The position numbers were made by a program, and so were the translations under genes. Below the pieces are notes generated by a model. It saw only the letters and a program-made list of their open reading frames with translations. It was not told the origin of the DNA and searched no databases. From Chaetorhynchus papuensis (taxonomy: Eukaryota; Chordata; Aves; Passeriformes; Rhipiduridae): a stretch of DNA of 64,000 nucleotides. Shown here in pieces: positions 53,801 to 64,000 of the stretch (the stretch's first letter is position 1; each line of letters opens with the position of its first letter). Location: NCBI GenBank assembly GCA_013396525.1, contig VWYX01000011.1:1293032-1357031 (forward strand). Direction: 5' to 3'.

Positions 53801-54820
53801 TGAGTTCTGTAGAGCTAAGTGGGTAGATAGGGGCCTAGCTGAGTGCTGTTTGAACGTCCTGTGGCAGTGGGATAAGACCAGACAGGTAAAAAAAACCCAA
53901 ACCCTGCATTTAAGTGAGGTGGTTACATACATGTGCAATTTGTCTGCTGGAAATTCTGAGTAAATTTGAAAAGATTACTAAAATCAGTGTATTTTTAAAA
54001 CAAACCTAACAAAGGATAATAAAACCCACCAGCGCCCCCCACCAATAGTGCCTCAAAACAACAGATGGTATGAACTCAGTATTTTTTTTTTTTTCTGAAG
54101 AAATGTGCTCTAACCCTGTTCAGGGCATAGCAGAGCGATTTTAGCCTGACAGCTGACAATGCATGGGACCCACATGGCCTGCCTCAGCCTGGCAAAAAGC
54201 CCCGTGTGGCTCCTGCAGTTACGTGGCTGGCCTGAGACTGAAAATTCCCCCACTGCATTTTACAGCTTCAAAGATACAAAAATATAATCTTTGAAAATTA
54301 GAGATTAACTGCTGCTCGTGGAAGGAGAGGTCATGGCATGAATGGCACAAACAAGGCACATATTATGCACATGGTGGCTCTCTAACATTAAAAGAAAGCT
54401 TCAAAATTAAATATATATATTATACCCTTGTTTGTACTCCTTGGGCTCAGGACTTCAACTATCTTTTGCAATTAAATCTATCAAACTTCAAGCTCCCAAT
54501 TAAAAATTTTCAAATGCATTATGCTCCAGGGTGTCTGAAATTAAAAACCATTTTACATGTTTGTCAAGTCCTCTTGTAATTTTTCCAGTGTTGCTCTTTC
54601 TGCTGTGGTAAGTGCTGCCAACCCCTTTCCATTTATGCAGCACGACAGAAGAGAAAATAAACAAAACTGTTTCAGACAGCTCATTCTGAACGATGAGGTT
54701 TTGTTTCAGGCTGCTCTCTTCCTTCCCAGACATCAATTCTCAGGAGAGGGACAAGGAGGAGTCAGAGGATGTCTCCATGTGGCCATTCCTGCTACAGCTC
54801 CAGGAGAGAGAAGCTGGAAG
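47810..54820. other. Non-coding DNA, no gene seen
   Basis: Mixed AT-rich and moderately GC-rich sequence. The longest frame is 199 codons on the minus strand (53339-53938); its translation shows no domain, and two other frames overlap it. No transposon, RNA gene or regulatory cluster was recognised. A short TATATA run occurs near 52008-52018. Confidence 0.6.
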
Positions 54821-54825
54821 CAGGA

Positions 54826-54915
54826 GTGAAATACTTTCAGTTTTCTTTTACTTTGCATTCTTTGGTGGAGAATTGATTAAAAATAGTGCTGGCCTGCAAT
54901 GATTGCTCATTACAG
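54826..54915 (+). repeat. Unclassified 90-bp repeat, copy 1
   Basis: Ungapped match to 57723-57812 in the same orientation, with 7 mismatches in 90 bases by hand alignment (about 92% identity; five transitions, two transversions). Similarity stops abruptly upstream and fades downstream, where only a tgtg...tttccttga word is shared. I do not recognise the family. Confidence 0.92.
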
Positions 54916-56880
54916 GGTCTTGATCCCTGTGTTTTCCTTGAGCATGAGGATAGAGCCAGTTCCTATTTTTTCATAATTTTTTTCCTTCTTTCCTGTGGAA
55001 GAAAATAAACCACAACCAATTCTAAAACAGAGAAGTCACTAAACCTTTACAGTTCGTTTCCTCAACAAACTCTTCCTCTAGACCTGAATGCCTCCTACAG
55101 GATGGTCCAAGTAAATACACCTAGAGATAAAACAGGTTTATCCCTGCTGTATTAGTAGAGTATTCCTGTTTCATGCTCATAGGGATTTTGTGGCCCGTGT
55201 CCTGCCATGGAAAGGAAAACAAGCTTTGGGTCTTGTGCTCCCCATCTCTCACAACTGATCCAGCAGAAGAGAGAACCTAAAAATAATGTGGTTTCTTAAA
55301 GAAGGCTATCCAGGAGAGATCTACATTCAAAGACATGATTCCCAATTAATATAATTTTTTTTTTTTAAATGTGACCAATATTGTTTACCCACCAATGGTC
55401 ACTGAATGAAAGTTCCAGTGGGAGATGCCAAACAGCTGGATTGGAGCTGCAGGAACTCCAATTCCCTTCTTCCCTCCAAAGGCTTTGCTCACCTATACAG
55501 AAGATGAAAAGACTTCAAATCCCAAACCCCTGAGGATGACAGGGAGAGAAAATGACCCAGCTTAAGTCTTCCTTTGCCATGGAGTAACACTGAAGGTAGC
55601 AATTTTAATTAACTGACTCATTTCTGTTGCCTTCAATTCCCATTTTATCTTTAACAGGAAAAGACAGAGACTACAGACGACCCCAAACTGACATTTCCCT
55701 GTAAATGCAAAATATTGTGTATTTAGGAGACAAATAGCAGTTAAAAGAGAAATATGAACACAGTTTGTATGAAAATAGTGCAGTACAAGTAGAAGCCACA
55801 CAGTGGGCATAAAAGAAATATGCAGAACCTTAATTATGAATTGCACTCGAGCTGTATAATGCTAGAGGCAGATTAGAATTCTTTATTTTTCTCTTTCCAT
55901 CAATTACAGAAGGGACATTTTTTTCCCCCCAACACAAGCTACATTTTGCCACCAATGTTTACCATGTGTGTGTAGTATTTTGCTCACTCAGTTTTGCAAA
56001 ACATCCTGTTTTGATACTGCATTCCTACCACAGGCCCTTGGAAATTAAAACATGCTTGGAGAGAATAATAAATATATTTTCAGATACCTGGGCATAACTT
56101 TTCCTAGTGAGGATGCAACTGTAAGGGATGACAGGAGGAAATGACCTGTCAGTTGCCAGAAAAGAACTTTAAACCAAGTCATGCTCTTGCTGTGTTTATT
56201 ATGACAGGTCAGTTGTTCCTCTGGGTTTGAGGGATTTTTTTTTCCCTGCCACCAAGATACACGTCTTGTATTTTAATATTATTAGACTGCATAACACAGT
56301 GACCTCTCATGAGTAAGGGAGTTCATTTCCCGAATGCAAACCAGATTGCAGAAGAGGTTAATCAGCAGAATAGAGAATTATTCATTTCATGTAGGCTATG
56401 AATTCAACAATGAGCACTTGTTTTCCTTTTTGGCTCTTATCCAGTTACTCTTTTTGTACACAAAGCTTTGGCCCCCAGCACACCAGCGAATTGTTGGAAA
56501 GAACACAAAATGTTCTGAAACCTCATAAAAAGAGAGAACAGCAGCAACAATTAAACCACACTTATTGAACGATCTCCTGTAGGCCTGATTCTCATAGAAA
56601 CCAGTTTGATTTCACTTCCAGCATGACTCAGTTAAACACAAAATGACCGATCGCTGCATTAAAGGTTGTCCACATATTTGAGCCAGCTAACCAAAGACAG
56701 CCCACTCTACATTTTTTAAATCAATATTCTATTGCATGATAAGCACACAAACTGTAGGCCTCGCTCCGTTTTCTCACAGAAATCAGGTTAATCTACGGAA
56801 TTTTGATGACAACAACTCTGAAGTTTAGGCTTTTATTCTGTAAAACCAAGTCACATCAAGCATTGGGGGAAGTTTCCCTT

Positions 56881-56908
56881 TGAGCTGCCTGTTGAAGGAG
56901 GCAGCTCA
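56881..56908. repeat. Inverted repeat, 10-bp arms, 8-nt loop
   Basis: tgagctgcct and aggcagctca are perfect complements around gttgaagg. Confidence 0.85.
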
Positions 56909-57287
56909 GCCCAGCCTGGAGAGGGAAGAAGTGGAGCAGGAGTCTGCACTGGGGCACATCATGAGAGAGCTGAACTGGAGTCCAGGAGAAGCCAAAGTCC
57001 TCCAGCACTTCCCAGGAAATCCTGATTTGAAACAACACAGCAACACATATCTGGGGGCCTCCACATGCTGTACATCCCGAAGCACAAAAGAACAAACACT
57101 TCCCTCTCCCTCTTTCTTTAAAAAGATCCAAACAATTTCTTTTTATTCCAGGCAGCTGAGGAGTGTTAGAATGAAACCAGCAGCTTTTTAAAACTCTAAA
57201 TATACTAGAGAACACTGGGGAACTGAGAAGCACCATATCCTTGAAGAAGGGAAAATACAATATAAATCCAAATCTTAGGAGCAAGGG

Positions 57288-57307
57288 AGCATCATCAAGA
57301 TGATGCT
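57288..57307. repeat. Inverted repeat, 9-bp arms, 2-nt spacer
   Basis: agcatcatc and gatgatgct are perfect complements around aa. Confidence 0.85.
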
Positions 57308-57722
57308 ATCTATTTTAACCTGGGTATAAGCATCTTCTCTTATTTGTAACACAGAAACACTGAAATTCAGTTCTGAAATGCTGATTTAATTCCAGCTGTA
57401 TCCGCAGTCTTTAAATCTCACCTCTTCAGCTGCTGGTTTGGGATTTCAGCGCTGCAGAGCAGCCAAGTTTAGATGAACAAGAGAACAAATGCTTTCAAGA
57501 CTTCCTGTTCTGCTTGACTAGCTCACTTGGAGAAAATTCAAACCAATAAAAGAGAACAAAGGGGTCTTTTTTTTCCCAGGCTATAGTTTCTCTGTTTGAC
57601 TGATTCTTGACCATCCTATTAAAAAATCTTCCAAGCTTACCAGAAAATGCAATAAACACTACTACAACAGCAATTTGTTCTACAAACTTCTGGCCTTAAA
57701 AGTTTATCAGCAGTCTGGGTTG

Positions 57723-57812
57723 GTGAAATACTTTCAGTTTTCTTTTATTCCACATTCTTTGGTGGAGAATTGCTTAAAAATGGTGCTGGCCTGCAATGAT
57801 TGCTCCTTACAG
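57723..57812 (+). repeat. Unclassified 90-bp repeat, copy 2
   Basis: Second copy of the sequence at 54826-54915, 2.9 kb downstream in direct orientation. Four of the seven differences fall within one five-base segment (57748-57752), which suggests a clustered mutation or conversion event. Confidence 0.92.
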
Positions 57813-60216
57813 TTTCATCTGCTTGTATTTGTGGTTTCCTTGAATGTCGAGCTCACACCTTTACCAGGCTTCTGTCAATCCCCCCTCTCAAATCTTCTGC
57901 TGAGAGGATTCACCTCAGTGCAAGCCCCAGAAACACCACCTATTTCAGGCAGGATTTCAGGGTGGCCCATGCTTTAAGGAGCCAAAGATGCTGTTCCAGT
58001 CAGAAACCCTGACTTCATCACATTCTTATTTCACAAAATCCTTTTCTAGTGGTTTTAGCAAGATTTCTCTTCAAGAGCACATTCTTCTTTAGGCTCCTGG
58101 AATTTAGGAACAGCTACAAGGGGCTAAACCTGTAAGCAGAGGCCCTTCCTGTACATTGCTTGATATGCCCAGAGCTTTGTAGATTTATTGTCAGGAATGA
58201 GATGTTAATGGTCCTCCTGATGGGAGTTGCAAGCAAATATGTTAACTGATCTCATTTAAATAAATTAATGCTGAGCGCTCAGGTGAAATTCCTCTGTATG
58301 GTTAAATCACAGGTGAGGATGTCTGGTGCTACCCCCTGAAGGAAAGCAGCCAGGGAGAATCCTGGAGCTGGCAGGTGTAATTCCTACACAATTCCAAAGG
58401 TGCAGGTAGAGACAGAAGCATCTCAGAGAGCTGGGGCAGCTCTGCACCTCCTACAGCAGCACAGACCTCGGGCCCTGCATCCTCCCAGAAAAGTTGGAGG
58501 AGGAATGCTGTTGCTTATTTTGCTCCTGCCACTCTTCAAGGAAAGGGAAAACACTCCATTTCTTTAGAAAGAAATTAACTGCAGTGAGAAAAACCCCCAG
58601 CTTGCTGTCACTATTCCTCAGCTGAGCAACCAGCAGCTTACACGAGCAGACAGGAATATCCCTCTCTGACGACTGGTTTGAGCCCTAAAGGCCTTCCAGG
58701 ACCCAGAAACTTGTGGCTTTCAGCAGGTTTTCTCATTGAAGGGAACAAATCTCCTTGCTGCAACTACTCATCTTAAAGAGCTTTCAGGAGTTCTGGTTTT
58801 CAGGCTAGAAAGTGACATTTGACAAGTTATTCCTCAGCCAAGCATAACTGGCAGGGTTAGTCGGTCACTGGTGAGCTTGTTCCCTAATTGCACAGGGGAC
58901 AAGGTTTATGCTTCCTGAATGACAAACTCGCCAGCCTGTCCAACGTGATCCTTTCCTTTAGGATATAGCTCTGCCCTAAAGAAAGCACCAGTAAAACACA
59001 GACCCTGATACACAGAAAGCTGGAGACACTGGGTAGGTTAAACTGACCTTTCTGGTTTTCAAACCCTATGCCATTCTTTATCAGCAGAACGTGTGGAAGG
59101 TAAATCCTTCCATTGTAAAATTATTTCATCCACTTTTTTGACAGGAATAAGTTCTTTCAGCATAACAGAGTTTTATTAAATAGAGGGGGTTTTTTGGGGT
59201 TTTTTTTTTTTTGCTTGTACAGAAAATACCATATCTTGTAATATTTTCTCTCCTTTTTAGTGGAGTCCCACCACAGACAGCAGTCCTTCACAGGGATGCA
59301 GTCTACACTGCCTCCTCTGATGAATGACACAGCCAGCACAGTGAATCAGAATATTGCAACATCAGATGAAAATGAAGAGGAAGGGAGACATAACTGAGAC
59401 AGTGACACCCTCTTGTAGTAGATTAAACAGGCAGGTGAAATCAGCAGGTATGTCCAATTTATTTGTACTATTTTATCTGTCCTTGATCATCATTAACGTG
59501 AAAACTACGACATTTTTCACTGAATGAAAAGCCATAATTAAATATCTGCTTCCTCCTTTTAGACTGACAATGGCACATGAAAAAAAAAAAACAGGTTTTC
59601 CAAGTTTTAAGAATGAATGTAACAGTTAGGCTTCGCAAGGACACAAAATGCATTTAGTTCTTCACATTCAAATGCCTCCATGCATAATATCCACTAGATT
59701 GAATTAAAATGGCCATTCTGGGTGCCAGGTCAGCTGTGGCTGCCTTTGAAGTTCTCCATGAAGAATAACAACCCCAGCTTTTGTCTGCCTCCCAGACAGG
59801 CTTCCCCCCAGAGCTGTGCCAAGGAGCAGCTCTCACAGTGTCAGGGCTGCTGAGTGTGACCAGCACACACTGGAGGGCTGGGGATGGATCAGAGGAGCTC
59901 AGAGCTGCTGGCTCATGCTTTGCCACACAGATTTTTACCAGATTTAGGAGGAGCACTTTAAGGTGTCTCCAGTGTCCAGCAGCTGCCTGGCCAGGCTGGC
60001 AGGGTGAGTCTGCTCTGGAATGTGGAGCTCAGCAGCTGATCAGGGTGGGTCTGCCCTGCAGGAGCTGGGAATAGCAGGACAAGGTGAGCTGGGGGAGATG
60101 ATTGTTCCTCCCTCCAGCCCACACAGAGGGAGCGCTGGCTGAGCCAGCAAGGTGGGGACAGGGATGTGCGACCCCAGCCCTGGGCCTCCTTCAGCTGACA
60201 ACTCACTTTCCTGCAG
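57813..60216. other. Non-coding DNA, no gene seen
   Basis: Moderately GC-rich in places (58310-58480 and 59770-60216). It contains a G5T6G4T12-type run at 59184-59211. Frames up to about 100 codons overlap on both strands and show no domain. No RNA gene or transposon recognised. Confidence 0.6.
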
Positions 60217-60344
60217 CTCCTGCCTGCTCCTTATGAGCCTGGTGAACATTCTTAACCAAGTGACAAAGTGCCATTATTTGGAGGAGGAACACAAAAATAA
60301 TCTATCTACAAAGCTGGAGCCACTGCCAGCAGAAAGCATCGAAG
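60217..60344 (+). other. Exon-like segment, weak candidate
   Basis: A pyrimidine-rich run ending in ctgcag (60211-60216) gives a plausible 3' splice site. The segment ends at GAAG followed by GTGGGTGAG, a plausible 5' splice site. The intervening frame is open and reads as a polar, Glu/Lys/Leu-rich peptide (contains VNILNQVTK and LEEEHKNNL); its stop comes just after the proposed donor, in the sequence that splicing would remove. I do not recognise the peptide and see no partner exons. The GC-rich surroundings make a chance arrangement quite possible. It could equally be an exon of a long non-coding RNA. Confidence 0.15.
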
Positions 60345-60348
60345 GTGG

Positions 60349-62710
60349 GTGAGGTTACAGGGTGAGTCACAAGCTGCTCTGAGAAGAGAGGATATCTGAA
60401 ATCCTCTGAGTTCTTCCTTTCCTAACCCAGACAAATGCCTAAATACAAACAAATAAGAGAAAAGAAAATCTTAGGTGACTTTTTAATTAAAATTTGGGCA
60501 AAGAGCATTCAGTGTGAAGCAAACTCTTCTTTGAACCCTGCAGCACCAAAGCCTCCTGTCAGCCAATGCGTTTGGGTCATGAGATGAGTGATGCCCTCAG
60601 CACTGAGCCAGCACACTCTGACAAAGGCTGCACTCCAACAAAAACCCTCTCCCCATAATTGTCTTTTGCCCAAAAGCCTCCCTTCCAAGCTGTCCCCTGG
60701 GAGAAATCCCTCACCAGTTTCAGAATGCTGCACTTCTCTAGCAAGCCTGTTGCCAGGAGAAAGAAGACATCTGTACTGATCTGTGTTTGTTCTCTTGTCT
60801 GCTCTCGTGCTGAGTGACAGAATATGAGAGAGCAATCCCCTTCACGGGGGATGTGAGCTTTGCTTGTGGTTGATGAAGAGTGATTAAAGGAAGTACAATG
60901 TGACACTGCACTGATTTACAGCAAGGGCAAGAACAATCCTACAAAAGTGGGGTTTTTTTTAATGGCAGAAGAACTCACTCATGTTTCTGACTTTAATAAG
61001 CTTATGTTGCAGCTGAACTGTGCATAGATCAGGAGAGTTCCTTTCCCTCTGTTATCAAAGAGCAAGAATACAGAGGAAAGAGGGACTCTTAAGAAGGTGA
61101 GGTGGGGAACAGCTCCTACGCAGTCCTCAGCTAAACAAATGCACAGTAAGAGAACAAATCTGCTCCCTCCCTTCCATAGCATCATGCAAAGGCCATTTTG
61201 CAACCTTCTTTATCCATCTGTGATACCACAGAGCTGTCTCTGGGTTGAGCTGCACAGGCCTTGGCTGAAATCTGTGATCCAGCAGTAGAAGATCATCTCC
61301 TTTCTTTAATATAACCACCTCAAAATCCATTTCATTCTTAATTCACAGGCAGGAAAGGATATAACAGAGAAAACATTGCTTGCTCTTTGTGTACCTTGTG
61401 GTGACCTTGTCCCACACTTTCAAAAAGCATAACAATTTCAAGTGTATGCTCAGAAAATAAGCCAGGAACTGAAATATAAGACTTACTTTTATAATAAGCC
61501 ACGTTTAATTTTCCTAATTCCATTCTCGGTAAGCCCAGTCTTTCTGTTACATATAATGCTGCAAAAGTCCTTCAATGATGTCAGAGCCAAAACTTAAAAA
61601 GAAGAAGGATCTGCACATTTCTGTCCAGGATCAGGAAGGAAGGGACGCAAAATAAAAAATTCCTTTGTGGTTTTCAGGAAAGTTTATTCTGAATGTACCA
61701 AGGCCACCTAAATGTCACAGCTGTCACAAACTGCTCAGGTTTTATAATACTGCTAAATTTCTCAAGTAAGCTGGATTACAAGAGCAGTAACCCGTTTTTT
61801 AAACTTTGTACTTCATGTAATGAGAGTATTATCTTCAATCTAGTTTTGACTGGACTCCAAGTTTTCTGTTCTATGAGCCTTACATAACTGAGTCGGGTAT
61901 TATCAGCATTCTCCTGACCCTTACCACCCTTTTATTCTCAAGAATATTCACTAGAAATTCACAAATAATTTGGTGACATTTAGCAAGCCATCTCAGCACC
62001 AGAGTGAAAGTTTTTTTTTCAAGAGAGCAGTTGAAAGAAAATGATAGTGGAGGGTTATCAAAAGAGAAAGAAAAGTGCTTTCAATATCCAAGAGTACACA
62101 AAACAACTCAGTCCAAACATCCTAAAATATTGACACGCAAGAGATCAGGTTTCATGCCAAAGGAAATTGGATAAAAATATTTGGATGAAATGGATGAAGA
62201 AATGTTAAGAAATACGGCATTTCTGAGGAAACTGGTGGAAGACAACAAAATATTTGTGCTAAGAAATGAGCTACTGAACCTCTGTTTCATTAGCATCCCT
62301 GTAAATTATGCTGTCCCATGCTCTCTGCTTCAACACAGGACTAAAAATCTACTCAAAAAGGCTGAGATAAAGAGAATGGTTCCTGCCTTTTCCCTTATGT
62401 TGGCCTTGTATTAGTTCTTCATTCATTTATTCCCCTTTCTCTCATTCAATCTAAAATAAAAGCAGCTCTGAGAGAAAAAGTGTTTGCTCAGAGTAAACCT
62501 TCTATCAGAAACTTGGAATTTTCAAGAGCTGAGAAGAAACAAGGGCTCACAGGAAGTGAAAAACCAGTAATAATTCATTTAATATGTGCTCCAGGTCCTC
62601 TGCACAGCGCATTAATGTGAGCCTTTTAAAATTCAAGCAATAATTCTGTACATCTTTTCCTTTCTAGCCTGTGTGAATCATCACCCTCTTTTGGACTAAG
62701 AGAAGAAGGC
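60349..62710. other. Non-coding DNA, no gene seen
   Basis: Ordinary non-coding sequence with short frames on both strands. The frame at 62181-62414 (77 codons) reads as a charged, protein-like peptide but starts at TTG; its first ATG is at about 62190, and I recognise no homology. No RNA gene seen. Confidence 0.6.
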
Positions 62711-62822
62711 AATATTATCCACACTTTATGGGTGAAGGACAGAAGATTAAGTGTCGTGCCACAAATCAGACAGAAGTCTTCAGAAGAGCTCCTGAACCAC
62801 AGTCTGGTACTTGAACCATGTG
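62711..62822 (-). repeat. MIR-type SINE fossil, reverse orientation
   Basis: The plus strand reads like the MIR reverse complement. Words in order are atattatccacactttatgg, gtgaagga, gattaagtgtcgtgcc, tcagacag, agagctcctgaacc and agtctgg. They correspond to the consensus words attatccccattttacaga, gaggaaactgagg, ttaagtgacttgccc, tcacacag, agagcc and agtctgg. Divergence is high and the ends are approximate. Confidence 0.75.
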
Positions 62823-64000
62823 ATAATTTCCCTCTGCCAGGCTTTTAATTTTTACCCCATTAGTTCAGGAGTTCCCATTAGCACAGAATTCATTCCAGCA
62901 CCTGTCACCAATGAAGGTGGGAGAGATTAGAGTTCATGAAGGGGATCCCATCTGTCTCCTCATTATCATGTTTTCCCTTTCCTGAGGATGGGACAGGGCT
63001 TCAGCACTGCTGAAGGAGCTGAGAGGGTGAGAGGAAGGGAAAGAGCAAACAACACTTTGTAGAGGCCACAGACATTTTTAGCACAATAGAGGAAGTTCTT
63101 GTCGTTTTTACTCAGCTCTGCCTGACACAGAGACCAGTCTGGACCTTGGAGATAATGAGCATGAAAGACTTGAGGGTGAAGACATCACAGGACGGGTTTC
63201 TGGAGAATTGCCACTTCATCTTGGCATGCATTCATTACATTTTTAAACCGAGGTGACAGAGAGCATTAATCTGTATTTCTAATGTTTTTATAAATAATTT
63301 TCCACTGCTGTTCTCAGGCTCTGAGTTCTGAACTGTGCAACCACTGGCTTTGCTTTCCATGCTTGCACTGAGACTGCAGATCTTTTAGAGTGAGACACCT
63401 GCCCTGTCCTTAACCCTTCAGGGGACGTGGGCTGATCTCACCCAGGTAACAATCTCTCCCACAGCAGCAAGCAGCAGCATAAAATGGAATATTTGACAGG
63501 GATCCTGCAAAAGGCACACAGGGGAAGCCCAGGTCCCAGAGTACATTGCTGCAGTAGCTCTGAGGCTTTTCTCTGCACAGGTGTAATAATACCACACCAG
63601 CGAGGATTTTAGAGCCTGTCTGCAGAGCTTCCTTGGCACAAGGGTAAAGGTGTGAAATATGAGTCCCAAAAAACCCACTCTTCAGGTATTCCAAGGTATA
63701 CGTGCCTTGCAATCAAATGAAAACCACGTTAAGAGATTTCCCTGCAATATTACTTTGTTATTAGTGATGCCACGATGATTTTTGTCTTTTCTTTTATACC
63801 CCTGTTACACGGTTTTACAATTTCTGTACTCATAATGCTTTTTGCCCACATTCTTGGGCTTGTTTGCCAAGCTGGGAGACTGAACATTTGAGAAGCTTCG
63901 TAGTGAGGGATCAGTGTGCCCAGAGCCCAAGGTCCTCTCCAGAACACATTTTGGAAACTGAGATAGAACCATCCAGGGGAAGGTTCCTTGGGGAGGGGGG
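62823..64000. other. Non-coding DNA, no gene seen
   Basis: Moderate GC, no recognised repeat. Two overlapping minus-strand frames at 63410-63712 (100 and 86 codons) are in different phases and show no domain. The window ends in a G-rich run (63991-64000). Confidence 0.6.

Larger units (their letters stand above)
54916..57722. other. Non-coding DNA between the two 90-bp repeats
   Basis: AT-rich non-coding sequence with a few short frames (up to 142 codons on the minus strand at 56856-57284, no domain seen). It holds two perfect inverted repeats at 56881-56908 and 57288-57307. No RNA gene or known transposon was recognised. Confidence 0.6.

Noticed and set aside
53339..53938. Minus-strand frame of 199 codons with a hydrophobic segment
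   Set aside because: No recognised domain, other frames overlap in the same region, and no splice or promoter signals were seen.
62181..62414. Charged 77-codon frame that looks protein-like
   Set aside because: It begins at TTG, is short, and has no recognised homologue, splice context or neighbouring exons.

Overview
The window looks like vertebrate nuclear DNA, most likely from a bird. It is AT-rich and CpG-poor, with no operons or dense coding. The diagnostic pieces are remnants of chicken-repeat-1 (CR1) LINEs: a clear sense-strand 3' end at about 11878-12075, a short 3' tail at 12535-12590, and an older antisense copy at about 17650-18000. At least two MIR-type SINE fossils (about 3428-3530 and 62711-62822) and a weaker third (41656-41727) fit an amniote genome. 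A 53-base run of N at 9176-9228 is an assembly gap. The bird assignment is an inference from CR1 type and low repeat density; no gene fixes the species.

I found no protein-coding gene, rRNA or tRNA that I can support. The open frames are short and scattered over both strands, and none shows a domain I recognise. The longest ATG-to-stop frame is 234 codons (25872-26576, +); it lies partly in pyrimidine-rich DNA, which lowers stop frequency on that strand. The window is best read as intergenic DNA (a gene desert) or the inside of a very large intron. The sequence alone cannot separate these.

Layout: 1-9 kb is non-coding DNA with a compact CpG-dense patch at 305-620 and a MIR. The gap at 9.2 kb is followed by the CR1 pieces at 11.9-12.6 kb. 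From 12.7 to 30 kb there are several blocks rich in homeodomain- and octamer-like motifs that look like candidate conserved regulatory elements, plus the old CR1 and simple repeats. From 30 to 47 kb there is AT-rich DNA with a TTTG/TTTA microsatellite, a CpG-enriched block at 40.5-41.1 kb, a perfect 25-bp tandem duplication at 41.9 kb and a CpG-enriched block at 46.78-47.25 kb. An A/C-only low-complexity tract follows at 47.5-47.8 kb. From 48 to 64 kb the GC content rises locally, and there is a 90-bp sequence present twice (54826-54915 and 57723-57812, about 92% identical, same orientation), an exon-like segment at 60217-60344 and a MIR near the end.

The most useful leads are the unexplained 90-bp repeat pair, the four CpG/motif-rich blocks that may be developmental enhancers, and the weak exon candidate. 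I saw no new enzymatic or defence system and do not claim one.
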